Assembly (NCBI GenBank): GCA_034687125.1 | Contig: JAQGBZ010000246.1 | Location: 1 to 64,000 of the forward strand | DNA: 64,000 nt | From: Neelides folsomi | Taxonomy: Eukaryota > Arthropoda > Collembola > Neelipleona > Neelidae | Direction of reading: 5' to 3' | In this document: positions 27,082 through 38,140 of the stretch, in pieces | Layout: each line of letters starts with the position of its first letter | Position numbering within the stretch: the stretch's first letter is position 1 | Position numbers and translations under genes: made by a program | Notes under the pieces: generated by a model | Seen by the model: only the letters and a program-made list of their open reading frames with translations | Databases searched by the model: none | Told to the model about the DNA's origin: nothing

Positions 27082-28952
27082 TTAGAAGACTCTATCCCTG
27101 AATCCTTCGTTCACATTTGGCCTTTGTTGTGGTGGTGGGGCGGGTGGTCGCGGGCCGCCCGGTCTTCTTGGTGGAGTCAAATACTCGAACATTGATTGGA
27201 CATGGTGTTGGAGCATATTGGCGAGATCGAGCGGCATGGGGTCAGTCCAGAAAAAGTCGTGGTTCAGGGCCGTGTCTGCATCAATCCTCTTCGAAGGATC
27301 CAACGTTAAAAGTTTGTCCAGAAGGTCGCAAGCATAAGCATCCTTCACGTAAAATTTCAATCGATCTTTTACCTATTAAACAAATTAAAAAAATTATACA
27401 GATAATTTGGAAAATTAATTTTTATTCTAATTTCCACTCATCACAATTTCACAATATCTGATTGTTTATTATTGCACCTATTTTTTTGGACAATATTTAA
27501 ATTTGTAGTTAAATGTTGACTTACTCTTCTTTTTTGACCTTTAGGAAGATCAAGTCTTTGGTACAGTTCAAGATTCTCAACGCCGGGCCAAACTTCAGGA
27601 GTGATTGAGCCACCAAGTTGAGAAATGAGAGTGATTTGCTGTTGTTCAGTTGAGCCTTGCATAATCGGAGAACGAGTCCACATCTCCGCCATAATGCAAC
27701 CGGCTCCCCACATGTCAACTGCTGGACCGTAGTTCCTCTCACCCAACAAAAGCTCAGGAGGACGATACCTTTGACATTACATAATGACAATAATGTGGAA
27801 TCGCCTGACTCAACCATCTACTTTAATTAACTGCCAAACAAAATGCATCAATCTAATTATCTCCTAATCGCATCAAAGCAAAAAATGACTATCAATACAA
27901 CTTTATAATTTTAAGTTGCAAAATTTAATTTTAAGACAATGATGATTTCAAGCAATTTTATTATTTCCACTAATTGGATGTTAATTTATTCTATGAAAAG
28001 CAAAGCACCCATTGAATAGGTGAGGAATGCAAAGCACTAATATGAATCTTGAAAATGATTTTTACCATAAAGTAACAACGCGGTTGGTGTATCTGTTCGG
28101 TTGATTCTTATTAATAGAGAAAGCTCGCGCCAAACCGAAATCGGCCAATTTGAGTACACCTGCTTTCGTGAGCAGAACATTAGCAGCCTTCATGTCTCGA
28201 TGGAGGATCTAAAGAAATTGAGAAGATGAGAACGAAGCTCCCACCCTACAATCCCTCACATCCGGACACAAATATCAAAATAATGATTGGAAACTTGGAA
28301 AGTTATACTGATGAATAATTTTACTTTATTTGTATGAATGTAATATAGGCCGTTCAGGAGTTGCTGGATCACTTTTTTAATTTCCCCAAGTGAGAACTTG
28401 ACGTTGACGTTTGACAGCAACCCGGCGAGGTCATGATCGCAGAAATCAAAAACAAGGTAGAAAGTTGACCTGTGTCGATTGTGACTATTCGCTTTCGTTC
28501 TGCAGATTTCAAGGAGGTTCACAACATTGTCGTGTTTGAGCAATTGAAGGATTTTGATTTCTCTCAGGGCTGTAATGGGAAAACCTTCTTTTTCATTATC
28601 CATCAACACCTTCTTGAGTGCAACCGTTTTCTTCGTCTTCTTTTGTCGGGCCTTGAAGACCTCGCTAAATTAAAATTAAAAACCATTATTCTACGAAACC
28701 CAATTAAGCAGAATTACTAATTTATATAGTTTAATTTTATTAATTACGAAATGCTTATTAATGAGTAAATGAATTACAATGAATTAAATGCCGATGCCAA
28801 TTTAAATTAAATTTAACAATATTATAGTAACGTAAGTTTAATTACCCGAACGTCCCCTGGCCGATTTTAGAGAGCTTTTCATATTTTGTGACATCATCAC
28901 AGAAAGGGTAGTCAAAATTTTCGATGTATTTGTCCCTTTCTGCACGGTTCAT
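27082..28952 (-). CDS. CDK9: Cyclin-dependent kinase 9, P-TEFb kinase subunit, 374 aa
   Basis: Five coding exons on the minus strand: 28846-28952, 28325-28664, 28066-28208, 27525-27768 and 27082-27372. The product has 374 residues; human CDK9 has 372. Seen in order: Gly-rich loop IGQGTFGEVF, the VAIK-type lysine in TVALKKVL, the PITALRE helix that names this kinase, catalytic [16 protein letters not shown], and the activation loop [17 protein letters not shown] with the T-loop threonine. Then come [16 protein letters not shown], the CDK9-specific KGQKRR, and the C-terminal FEYLTPPRR with a Pro-rich tail ending RVF. CDK9 with cyclin T phosphorylates the RNA polymerase II tail, NELF and DSIF to release paused polymerase. 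The ATG at 28950-28952 opens [20 protein letters not shown], matching the usual start; the frame also stays open further upstream into a separate GC-rich exon. Confidence 0.96.
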
Positions 28953-29703
28953 CGCACGATGGGCGCTTTCTTCTTGAACCTACGTACAAGATTGAATACA
29001 AGACGTCAAAATTCGTTGCGACTCCCCAAAAAAGAAATTTATTTTTTTAAAAATTGGGCCATTAAGTTTCTGCATAACTTCCTATGGAGATTACGAGCGC
29101 ACGGATAAAAATTAATTTACAATTAGTGGGATCGTAGTTAAAAAGTTGCAAGTGCCTTTGCCTTTTGTAATTGCTCATAATTACAAGATTGTGATGGTCT
29201 GGATGCGTTTTATGAAATGGCGATAGGTTTATCATGATGATGTAATAATAGAAATTAATTGTTTAAATTGTAAAATTAAATCGTTTTTTTGTTTTGAACA
29301 TTTCAAACTCCTATTTATTTTTTAATCTCAATTGATTGATTGCTGGAAAGTTAAAAAATGCAAAAATGCATTTCTTGATGCCCAAACTGATCAAAGGTGG
29401 TGAACTCGCTCTCACGAGCCTCGCCAATTACCTTATTAAAAGGTTTCGGTCGTTTGGTTATTCACCTTCAAATTTAACGACCTTTCAACCTCTCGCTAGG
29501 TCCAAGTGAGGGATCGGAAAAGGCCAATTTGGGTTGAGGAACTTCCCTACTTGACCACTCAGCGGGCGGAAAGACGCAAAAGGCGTAAAAGGGGCAATTG
29601 ACAATTAAAAATCCCAATTTGGGGAAAACATCAGTTAAAGTAAGTGTGGTTGGGGGGAAGAGGGGGGAGAAGGAGCGGGAGTGTTCAAAAACCCATCGCT
29701 CAC

Positions 29704-30013
29704 CCTCGACCTCCTTCGCCGCCGCGTCCGCGAGATGCCGTTCTCCCCACCCCGCCCTCCTCCATTCTCGTCCAGGGTGTAATTCGGCGGGTTTGGCGGC
29801 CTTCTTCCCGTGTGTCGATGGTCCGGCCGGGGGTGAGAGGACCCTGAGACCCGCCTCGGAGCCACTGCGGGTATTTCGGGGCCGGACAGGTCACTCGGGG
29901 AGCAGAGGGTGGAATTGAAGGGAGGTCGGAGAAGAAGCCCACCAGCCCCAACACACCCGACTCGAGTGAAACTCCCCTTCCAAATACACACACTTCCTCT
30001 CACTTCGCCTTCC
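29704..30013 (-). other. GC-rich 5' exon of CDK9 (mostly UTR, open frame)
   Basis: On the minus strand a strong donor (GAGG then GTGAGC) ends an exon at 29704. A matching acceptor (TTGTACGTAG, then GTTCAAG) opens the next exon at 28979. The exon is about 60% GC in a 30% GC region. In one frame it has no stop codon and runs in phase into the CDK9 start (RRRRSR then [10 protein letters not shown]). It has no in-frame ATG. The 3' boundary is seen; the 5' boundary is estimated from the TATA box. Confidence 0.55.
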
Positions 30014-30042
30014 TCCACACTCGGAGGGAACAAAACATGGCC

Positions 30043-30048
30043 TATATA
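30043..30048 (-). promoter_or_regulatory. Probable TATA box of CDK9
   Basis: The minus strand reads AGTTATATAGGCC immediately upstream of the GC-rich exon. Transcription would then begin near 30010-30018. Supported by position and motif only. Confidence 0.4.
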
Positions 30049-30049
30049 A

Positions 30050-30914
30050 CTCCCCTATACCCTCCACCTATCCACCTAAGCTCCCCTTCAACGTCTCTGG
30101 ATGCAGATCCCATATAACTCTGTACTTCCGAGAGAACCCATATAGTCAATGTACATAGCATCTCTTGTATCTTGTTGTTCCTCAATGTTGGGATAACCAG
30201 GAGATGGAATTTATAAAACCATTTATAACACTTTCCCTTCTTTCCCTTTTCTTTCTCCTGGGCGAGATCGGATTTAATTCACTTTTGATTAGCGAATTGA
30301 ATTGATATCAATTGGCCTTTTTTCATCTATCCCTTTCATGATAGGAATAGAAATGTTATTGTTCGAAATGCCAAACTCGCCATATAGTTCTTTGATATCT
30401 CCCTTGAATTTTTACTTCCTATTATCAAACACCTATTGGATTGGATTCTTATTAGCGTATAGAGGATATTATATCATTTTGATGTATAAACCGTAATGGA
30501 TATTGGAAAGATATTATGCAAATATGGGATATCTTTGGGTTAGTTATATTAGGTATAATTTAATAATAATAGCTTAATAAGATTTAACTAGGAATCAAGA
30601 AAACGGGTGAAAGGTCTTTAACGGTTAACGAGCGCAGTTTATCTCTTGAAACTACCTTATAAATTGCAAGTAGGCAATAAATCTATCTGCAATAGGTTGT
30701 GCTGTTGTGCATTACAAAACTAAAGGGACTCAAAGGAGTTTATAGTTAGAGAGTCATCATCTAATGTACTTATATAAATACATGACATTAACATTTAGTA
30801 TTTACGATTAGTTAGAGTTGATACTCATTATTCATGTATAGTGATCGATTTCTTTTCACATTATTCATTAATTTAATTCGATATGGAGAAACTTAATAAA
30901 TGGTATATGACCAA
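30050..30914. other. Intergenic spacer between CDK9 promoter and DHPS 3' end
   Basis: About 0.85 kb. The part next to CDK9 (30050-30120) is C/T-rich on the plus strand. The remainder is AT-rich and includes the DHPS 3' UTR. No other gene seen. Confidence 0.45.
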
Positions 30915-32298
30915 TTAGAGAGTTTTATTGAATACAGAACGAGCAAAAGTTTGAGCCACGACGATAGGGAATACAAGAGTTGCATCTGCATAGACTTTGA
31001 CTGGAGCTGCATCCTTTTTAATTTTGCCCCAAGAGACAGCTTCATCCGGTCGAGCTCCTGAATCGCTCCCATCAAATTCTTGACCTGTGTTTATAAAGAC
31101 GGCGTATTCGCTTCCGTTCCTCTGCATAAAACATAATAATACCATTATACAATCATACTATTCAATTAATCGTAAGTCAAATGAAGTAAATGATATATGA
31201 AATTATTGTGTATTGAGTGTTGGTGGTATTGGTTAATTGGTTGAATGAAGCTGTAGTTAATAAACGAAATAAGTAATTATGCGACATACCATTAAATTCG
31301 CATTGCAAACATGATGTTTAATGAGTCCGCCCCCAAGGATCACAACTCCCGTTTTCTTTGCTCTCATCGCCATGCAATTCAATGCTTTGAGATCTCCTAA
31401 TATGTCAAGAACAAGTCCTGGTTTCTTGAAGGAATGGAAAAACATCACATCCCCTAAAGATCCATCCGTAAGGGCAGGACTGTAAACCGGAATATTATTC
31501 TTTGCAGCCCAGTAATAAATTGAGTCCTCATTCCCTATCTTTTCCCCGAGCATTTTGATCATTTTTGATGGGGTCCAAACCTAGAAACGAAAAGAGATGG
31601 TTAAACAACTCAATTACTTTTCCTGTTATGATCAACCTCTTTAGTGGACTCTTGGATTGTGATCATTTCATCAAGTATGGGGCTCATCCAATCTTCAAAT
31701 TTACAATAGTTGTCATTCGGCACGAGCAGATTCCCTATCCTATTAATTCCTTTGTCTCTCAGCAGTTTGCCAGGTAGATGAAAGTCTCCCAATAAAGTGT
31801 CGCTGAGACATTTAATAAAATCCTCTTCAACCCCTCCTGCTGTCGTCACGAGGCAATCAACGAGATTCTCTTTCACGAGAAACTTAATCGATTCTCTCAA
31901 CCCGCTTGAGACGAGGTTAGAAGTGTAAGCAAGGAATATGGTACAGCCCCGAACTGATTCACCGCTAACTTCATCAAATATCTTTTCCTCTCGGGCTTTT
32001 ATCTATTAAACGTTATAATTGCATTTTAATTAAAAATCGATATTTGGATTCATACTGGTGTGAATGAACATCCTTGTGATTTGGCATTTGAATGAAACTT
32101 AACCATTCGATTTATTTCATCCACTGCTAGCCCAAAGTTCGTAGCTTGAAATCCCGTTCTCTTGTATGAATTGAGGATGGCTTCATAATCAATACCTTTT
32201 GACCAGTCATAACCTTTAACTTTTTCTTCGTAACCTTCAAGCTTTTCGCTTTTGAGCAGCACGGCTTCTTCTGCAACTTTCTTGGACTCCATCTCCAT
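30915..32298 (-). CDS. DHPS: Deoxyhypusine synthase, 368 aa
   Basis: Four exons on the minus strand: 32056-32298, 31637-32002, 31290-31580 and 30915-31121. All junctions are in phase 0 and the product is 368 residues, as in human (369). The enzyme transfers the aminobutyl group of spermidine to one lysine of eIF5A, using NAD, in the cytosol. Seen: [10 protein letters not shown] near residue 28, the NAD-fold blocks [17 protein letters not shown] and [10 protein letters not shown], the central [20 protein letters not shown] and [22 protein letters not shown], and the active-site block [20 protein letters not shown] with the lysine that forms the covalent intermediate. The donor of exon 2 is GTTGAT, off consensus but required by the conserved join STKEVWTPSKM. 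The ATG pair at the start (MEME) leaves a two-residue choice. Confidence 0.96.
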
Positions 32299-32839
32299 TA
32301 AAATCCTAATCTCCTTTGATTTCCCTATAAAGTTTTCCGGGTATTACTTATGGGTAATGCAAGACAATTCAAAAGTAAACTCTAAATACTGGTTTTAGTA
32401 TTTAAACCTTCCACTACATTTCTCGTATGAGCAATAGTGAAATGTGTTACAAGTTACTTGACTCTCATATAGAGTGCTAAGTTTGAAGGGAGAACAGCAC
32501 CTCAGTTCGCCGACGGAACCATCAAAGTAAGGTGAGTGTTTAATTACTTTTAAAAATGAAATTTAAAAGATTAACTTACTTCCCCCGATCCCTTCGACTT
32601 CTTCAACCAACTCTTGATAAGTTGATGACCTTTAACGAGTCGATTTAAGCTAAATTCGAAAAGAAACTCGAGTTCGGTCTTTTTAGCAAGGCATGGTATG
32701 GACGCTTATGGCGCCCGACCGTGGCTCCTTGAAGAAACTCGACCGCATTGCTCCCATATACTCTCCAACCCATGTTACCCTATACAAGAATTTTAATTTG
32801 GAGTTATTTAATAAGCTATAATTTAATTTATTCCATAGG
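32299..32839. promoter_or_regulatory. Shared promoter interval DHPS / RPL28 with RPL28 5' UTR
   Basis: The two ATGs are 541 bp apart and divergent. RPL28 has a non-coding first exon ending at about 32530 (AAAGTAAG then GTGAGT) and a 308 bp first intron ending CCATAG at 32838. Both core promoters must therefore fit within roughly 32300-32500. No clear TATA box seen. Confidence 0.5.
32636..32731 (+). other. Two stable hairpins in RPL28 intron 1
   Basis: Hairpin 1 (32636-32670) pairs CGAGT with ACTCG and, inside, CGATTTA with TAAATTCG around AGC. Hairpin 2 (32687-32731) pairs CAAGG with CCTTG, CATGG with CCGTG, and GG(A)CGC with GCGCC around TTATG. The GC content is far above that of the other introns. 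No C/D or H/ACA boxes are correctly placed. Role unknown; a regulatory structure in a ribosomal protein intron is one possibility. Confidence 0.4.
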
Positions 32840-33629
32840 ATGTCGTCGCATTTGAATTGGCTAATTGTTCGAAACAACAATGCCTTCATCAAGAAGGCCC
32901 GCAACATTAAGCAGCCCTTCAGTGTGGAGCCTAACAACTTGAAGAATGTCAGCTCCTACCGCTACAGTGGACTTGTCCAAAGAAAAACTGTCGGCATTGA
33001 AGCTGCTCCGGATAAGAAGGGATTCGTTCTCGTCACACGGAAGACCAAGGGACAGGTAAATGGATCTTTCATTCTTACATCATTGCTATTATTCCTTTTA
33101 TGATGATCATTACCACCAAGATCGCATATGAACCCTGACGACAACATTTGCTAATCTGATGAAGTATTTTAAAATCAGCATCTTTTTCTAAGAGACCATT
33201 GTTCATTTTTATAACGTGTTGATTGAATTTACAGAGGAAGCCTTCACAAATGTTCAGTAAGACAACAATGAAGGCCGCTGGACCCCGAAGGCCCCTCAAT
33301 AAGTTGAAGAAGACACTTATGAAGAACAAATACAGGAAGGACCTTACGAAGGTATTTAAATTCATATTTTTAATCATGAATATCAACATATTGATAAAGT
33401 TCCTTTTCTCTTATGATGACTCTTACCACCAAGATCGCAGATGAGCTCTGACGACAATATTTGCTAATCTGATGAAATATTTTCATAATTACAATTATTT
33501 GAAAGTATGGTTTTGTTCGTATGCATTAATTTTTTGTTTCTTTTTAAGGCGGCGTTGGTGAGAGCATCCGTAATTCTCCGATCCCAACGACAGCCCAAGA
33601 AGAAGTCGAAAGGAAAGAAGGCAGAATAA
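32840..33629 (+). CDS. RPL28: Large-subunit ribosomal protein L28 (eL28), 137 aa
   Basis: Three coding exons, 32840-33055, 33235-33351 and 33549-33629, plus a non-coding first exon. The product is 137 residues, the same length as human RPL28. Seen: [78 protein letters not shown] and a lysine-rich end GKKAE. The ATG lies one base after the splice acceptor. The protein is a structural component of the cytosolic 60S ribosome. Introns 2 and 3 each host a U24-type C/D snoRNA, so the host transcript couples ribosomal protein synthesis with rRNA modification. Confidence 0.97.
33095..33165 (+). ncRNA. SNORD24: Box C/D snoRNA U24 (SNORD24), copy 1, in RPL28 intron 2
   Basis: C box TGATGA at 33101-33106 and D box CTGA at 33156-33159, with CTTT/GAAG able to pair outside them. 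The first guide, TACCACCAAGATCG (33111-33124), is followed by a degenerate D' (CATA) and then a C'-like TGACGA. The second guide, CATTTGCTAA, ends just before the D box. Both guides are the U24 guides, complementary to the conserved large-subunit rRNA stretch GATCTTGGTGGTAGTAGCAAAT. From memory, in human U24 the ATTTGCTA guide comes first and the CCACCAAGATC guide second; here they are swapped. Confidence 0.88.
33408..33478 (+). ncRNA. SNORD24: Box C/D snoRNA U24 (SNORD24), copy 2, in RPL28 intron 3
   Basis: C box TGATGA at 33414-33419 and D box CTGA at 33469-33472, with TTTC/GAAA as the closing stem. First guide TTACCACCAAGATCG with D' CAGA; C'-like TGACGA; second guide CAATATTTGCTAA before D. 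This copy keeps a better D' and a longer second guide than copy 1. The two share the whole core CTTATGATGA...CTAATCTGATGAA, so they are duplicates. Confidence 0.9.
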
Positions 33630-35143
33630 ATAATAAACTCATCAGTTTTTGATTTGACAATGGAATGTAAAATTATTGAGCACATTTTATTTTCAATCTT
33701 CGTGTCGAAGTGTCAACATTTGTTTTAATTTAACGAGATCAGTCCAACAATGACCAAAGGGTCGTATTATATCTATTATTTGGTAATACGTGTTTAAATG
33801 CATGCCACAACAGTTTTTTTAATACACTTGGTACAAGTTATATAGATAGCTAAAAAATTTGCTCTAACATTAAAAAAAGTAAATTCGATTTAAATGCTAA
33901 TGACTGAGAGGGGTATGTAGAAAAATATTTACGGCATCGGGACTTTAAAAATTCGTTAATTAACTTTATAGTGTGAATTGCACGTAATGCATCTAATGCC
34001 TAATTTAATAAATACTCCTAAATCTTTTATATAAAAATATCTGACAAGATTATGTTTAAATATATTATGCAAGAGGTTATTTTATTAATTGCCGTTTGGA
34101 AGTGAAATGCTTATTTTTAATATACGAATTTTTATCAATTAGCTAAAAATGCTTTCACCCTAAGGCTTTCATGATTTAAGGCGTTTAACAACATTTAACT
34201 TTCAAGTCACTTGAAAGTTTTGTCGGAGAATTTTATAATCTTTTTTACAGTTAATTATAAATATATCTAATAATTATTTCAACATTTATTTTACATTTGT
34301 GTTAAACCTATCGACTTTAAAAAATAAATTTACAATTAAAGAGTAACTACTTAATAATTCCTTATAGTGTTATAATTTTCATAATCTTTCAAAAGGCAAG
34401 TGCATTTTTACAGAATCCGATCAGGTTAAATTTCAACAGCTAGTAGCGCTAATAAATAAAATTATATTAATCTTTTAATGGTAAATATCAAATTAAGTCA
34501 GAATGGAAATAAATGTATTTTTCTTTAAGAACCTATTAAATAAATTACTCTTCAATGATCCAACATTCAATATTTTCATAAATTATAACTTAAATCAAGG
34601 CATATTAAAATAAAATAAAGATTTAAATAGCAAGGGACAATTGATCTTTTGGTTTAAATGTATAAAATAGCACTTAAAGAAATATAAATTACCAAAAAAG
34701 ATAGATTTATATTATAAACTTATTTTAAAGTATGATATTACATAGACGATAATATTGAAATGATACATTAAACGTAATTACAATAAGATCATACATAAGA
34801 TATATCATTTTGTACGAAATAATCGTGAGGCAAGACCAAGGGGTTCTCACAAATTAATAATTTTGTAGGTATTCAGTTATTTTTTATCTTAATTGATAAT
34901 TTAAGACGTGGTGTACAAATTTAGTAAGATGTGTAATATTCACTATATATAATATAAAAACAATTTACACTAACAAAAACAGTGTTGATTAAATCAAAAA
35001 AAACAATAATTCATTAACATTCTATAAATTTACTAGAGCATAATCCATTTTGTTATTTTAAAATTAGAACAACAGTTTTATAAGGATACACATTAGAAAA
35101 TTACAATAAAAATGCGATGGCTTATGAACATGAACAGTATTAA
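33630..35143. other. Convergent intergenic spacer RPL28 / RPRD
   Basis: About 1.5 kb of AT-rich sequence between converging 3' ends. No coding frame, RNA gene or repeat array recognised. Confidence 0.5.
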
Positions 35144-37715
35144 TTAGAAGTTTCCTCCTCTGGTTCTAGGAGAAGATCTTGGGAATCGTCCCCTGAAAGA
35201 CGATCGGAAATTGTTTCCTATTCCGCTGCTGCCTCTACTACCTCGTCTCGGTGGACTCATCACCCCTGGGGGACCATCTGACATATAATCGTATTCTTCA
35301 GGAGAAGCACTCCCTCCATTTACTCCTGGCACTAGAAAAGAAAATTAAAGTAATTGTTTAATTTTGCCATTTTTATATGTATAATTAATCCTTAAAGTAC
35401 AAAATCCAATTGCCAATTATTACCGTCATGTGCAAGCTGTTTTCCTTCAAAAGTTTCATAATTGTTGAAAGGCTGAGACGGAAAATTTTGATTTGGTTGC
35501 ATGTGCGTTTGACCTCCCATTGGAGTATCCAGTAGAGGTCTTGATCGATTCATTCCAATAGGGTTTCTTGGGGAAAATCCTCGTTGTCTTGGCCCACCTC
35601 GGTTCATTCCTCTACCCCTAATGTTTGGTCTTCTTCCATTTCCTCTGAATCCTCCAAATTGGTGCTCATTTTGTTGATTTGACTCGTGTGGATTTTGCGG
35701 AGGAGGGAATGGCGGATAAGGATTAAACCTCCCAGGATTATTCCCAATGACATTATTCCCCATAAAGTCTCCATACTGACCAAATCTAGGCGGTTGGTTC
35801 ATATTCGGAAATTGGGGGTTCATATGGCTCATGTTCGGAGGCGGTTGTTGAGGATTGATATTGTTATTATTGTTATTCATATTCATTTGGGGATGCATTT
35901 GATTCTGAGACTCGATTGTCTCATAGTCGCTCAATTGTTGATTATTGTGTTTTACAGGAGAAAGAGTTGCTGAGGGCTCAGGTGGCGGTGGACCTCCAGG
36001 AGGCAGAGGAATTGAACTAACATCTGATAAATCAAAAGAGTTGGGAGGATAGCGATTTTCTGTTGTTGGTTGAGACTGCGGTTGGAAGTTTGGGAGTTGG
36101 AAAGGAAGTTGATCGGGTGTTTGATAGACGTTAGAGGAAGATTGAATAAAGGGACTTTGTTGTTCGGGTGTTTGGTATATTGAACCACTCGATTGTGTAT
36201 TGAACTGGATGTAATTGTCTTGCCAAGGGGGTTCGTAAATTTGCGGAGGGTGCGGAGCGATTTGACCCAATACAGATATCGAAGGCATCGATGGCATTTG
36301 AGGCGACGGGGGACGAGGAGCAGATGGCAATTGAACATAAGAAGGAATTGGTGGAGGTTGAAGGTGTTCTTCGGGTTGCGGCGAAGGAGGAGAAGGAATT
36401 GGACTAAAATCTCCTTCCATTTCTATAAAATAATATTTTTATTATTAATTATTTTGCTGATTTTTCCTCTAATCTAATTAAATATGGTAAATTAGGATCA
36501 AAATCAGTTTGATAAAATATTTTGTTGGTTGATTTGATATTTGTACTTACCATCGAATGCTTTGATTTTCTCGTTTACTTTTTCAAGCGTTTTTTCGACC
36601 CTTGTTGTAAAATTTTTATAAGCTGAGTTTACAATTTTCGCTTCGCTTCGAACATTTTCATAAAATACAATGGCGATTTCGGCCGCTTCAACAATTTTTC
36701 TCCGTTCATCTACTTCAGATTGGAGTTTGTTTTCTGACTCTTGAACTTCACTTAACAGTTTGGTCATTTCTGTAATGACGTCCAATCCGTGTTCTCGATT
36801 GTTGATCGATCCTTTCAGCCTACACAAAAACAAAAAGGTAAATAAATAATGTTAAGTATCCAAAATAAATAATAGGACTGCATTTGAAATTGAAAAATAT
36901 TTTGACTCACGCATTGGATTCAATATTGAAGTAGTGTTTTGATTTGAAAGCAACGCCAAGATGAGATTTGATTCTTGAGGATTTCACTTTATTAACTAAA
37001 AAAGAAGGTTGAAAAGCTTGAACCTTCGCTGCATCAGCGGTATATGTTTCAGGCTTTCTCTTTTCAACTTTATCTTTTGCCGGAACATTATCTATTGCAA
37101 ATATAAATTAGTGATCTTTAATAATAATACCATATTCGAGAATAAAATAAAAGTAAAAGGAATATTTAGCTATAACTCAACTTACTGAGTAAAGATAAGA
37201 GATCAGCGACAAAGTCTTTGGAATAGACATTCCTCTCTTCCCAAATCTTAAATATTCTTGCGATGGCCGAAGAAACGGCTGAAGGGGTTCGAACAAGCGG
37301 AGTCGCCTTCTGAACTGCACAAATCCAAAGATTTACAACGACAAGATCTCCTTTTCTCTTCGCGTGTTGGACGACGTCATTAGCCAAGTAAAAGAGAGTT
37401 AGACGTTTCTCTACGGGGCCTTAAAACAAACCAATTAAATTAATTTATATTTAATATATATTACAAGAACTATTATATAATTTAATTATAAAAAATATTT
37501 ATTTTATAATCGGATTTTTACTCACTTTTCTTTAGAACCTTGAACCAGGTGTCAATAACAGCACTTGATGACTTTTTATTCGCCTGACACCATAATGACA
37601 GACCTTGGACGCTCTCCTGTGTATCTCGGAGCCCCTCGAGACGCTTTTCAAGGAGGGAAACATCAATTGCTCCTTCAGAGTCCGGTCCATTGGAGCCGCC
37701 GTCGTCTCCACTCAT
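35144..37715 (-). CDS. RPRD-family CID protein (RNA polymerase II CTD-binding), 686 aa
   Basis: Six exons on the minus strand: 37526-37715, 37186-37419, 36911-37091, 36551-36819, 35424-36422 and 35144-35331. Frame closed, 686 residues. The CID (about 20-150) begins with LEKRLEGLRDTQESVQGLSL and includes TLFYLANDVVQHAKRKG and an Ile/Trp-rich helix (IARIFKIWEERNVY); it binds phosphorylated polymerase II tails. A coiled-coil CREPT-type domain follows (about 205-295). The remaining 390 residues are Pro/Gln-rich, then Arg/Gly-rich (RRPNIRGRGMNRGGPRQRG), ending RGRFPRSSPRTRGGNF. The long C-terminal tail makes it more like RPRD2 than RPRD1A/B (about 312-326 aa). I chose the ATG at 37713-37715 (MSGDDGG); the frame is open upstream but without ATG. 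The gene is head-to-head with SIRT5. Confidence 0.88.
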
Positions 37716-38140
37716 CGCCCCATCAAATGATTGAACACTTTCGAGAAACTTCACTGTCACCCCCTCATCCCACCGTAATTTATCCCCTTACTTGGTACAA
37801 TGGCCTAAAGGATCCAGGATACCAAGAGGGTAAAATTTTAATTACAATTAGAAAATTCCCTAATAATTCTTATTTTACCTCTGTCGGTTCATTTATTCGC
37901 CATATTCGTGACGTCGAGCCAAAGAGCAAAAAGCTATAGGTCTGCGTTTAGCTTATATTGTGCACATTTGATCCATTACTCCCCCTCTGCTGGTTGGAAG
38001 CCGAAGAGATTTATTTATTGTACGTTATTTTATATTTATTGTGTAGAGTTCATTTTATTATTGGGAGTTCTTTGTTCTCCTTCATATTTACAGTTTTTTG
38101 ACATATAATCGACAGAATTTAATCAAGATATGAATTAAAA
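37716..38140. promoter_or_regulatory. Bidirectional promoter interval RPRD / SIRT5
   Basis: Only 425 bp separate the divergent start codons. A CRE-like GTGACGTCGAG is present at about 37907-37917. Promoter role is inferred from the arrangement. Confidence 0.5.

Noticed and set aside
29598-29918. Plus-strand 106-codon frame in the GC-rich CDK9 5' region
   Set aside because: GC-rich sequence has few stops on both strands, and there is no homology or splice context. The minus-strand exon explains the segment.
32600-32640. Possible C/D snoRNA in RPL28 intron 1, from a TTGATGA C-box-like word
   Set aside because: No CTGA D box follows at a suitable distance in the intron.
33075-33389. Minus-strand 104-codon frame over RPL28 introns and exon 3
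   Set aside because: Antisense shadow of the ribosomal protein gene and the U24 copies.
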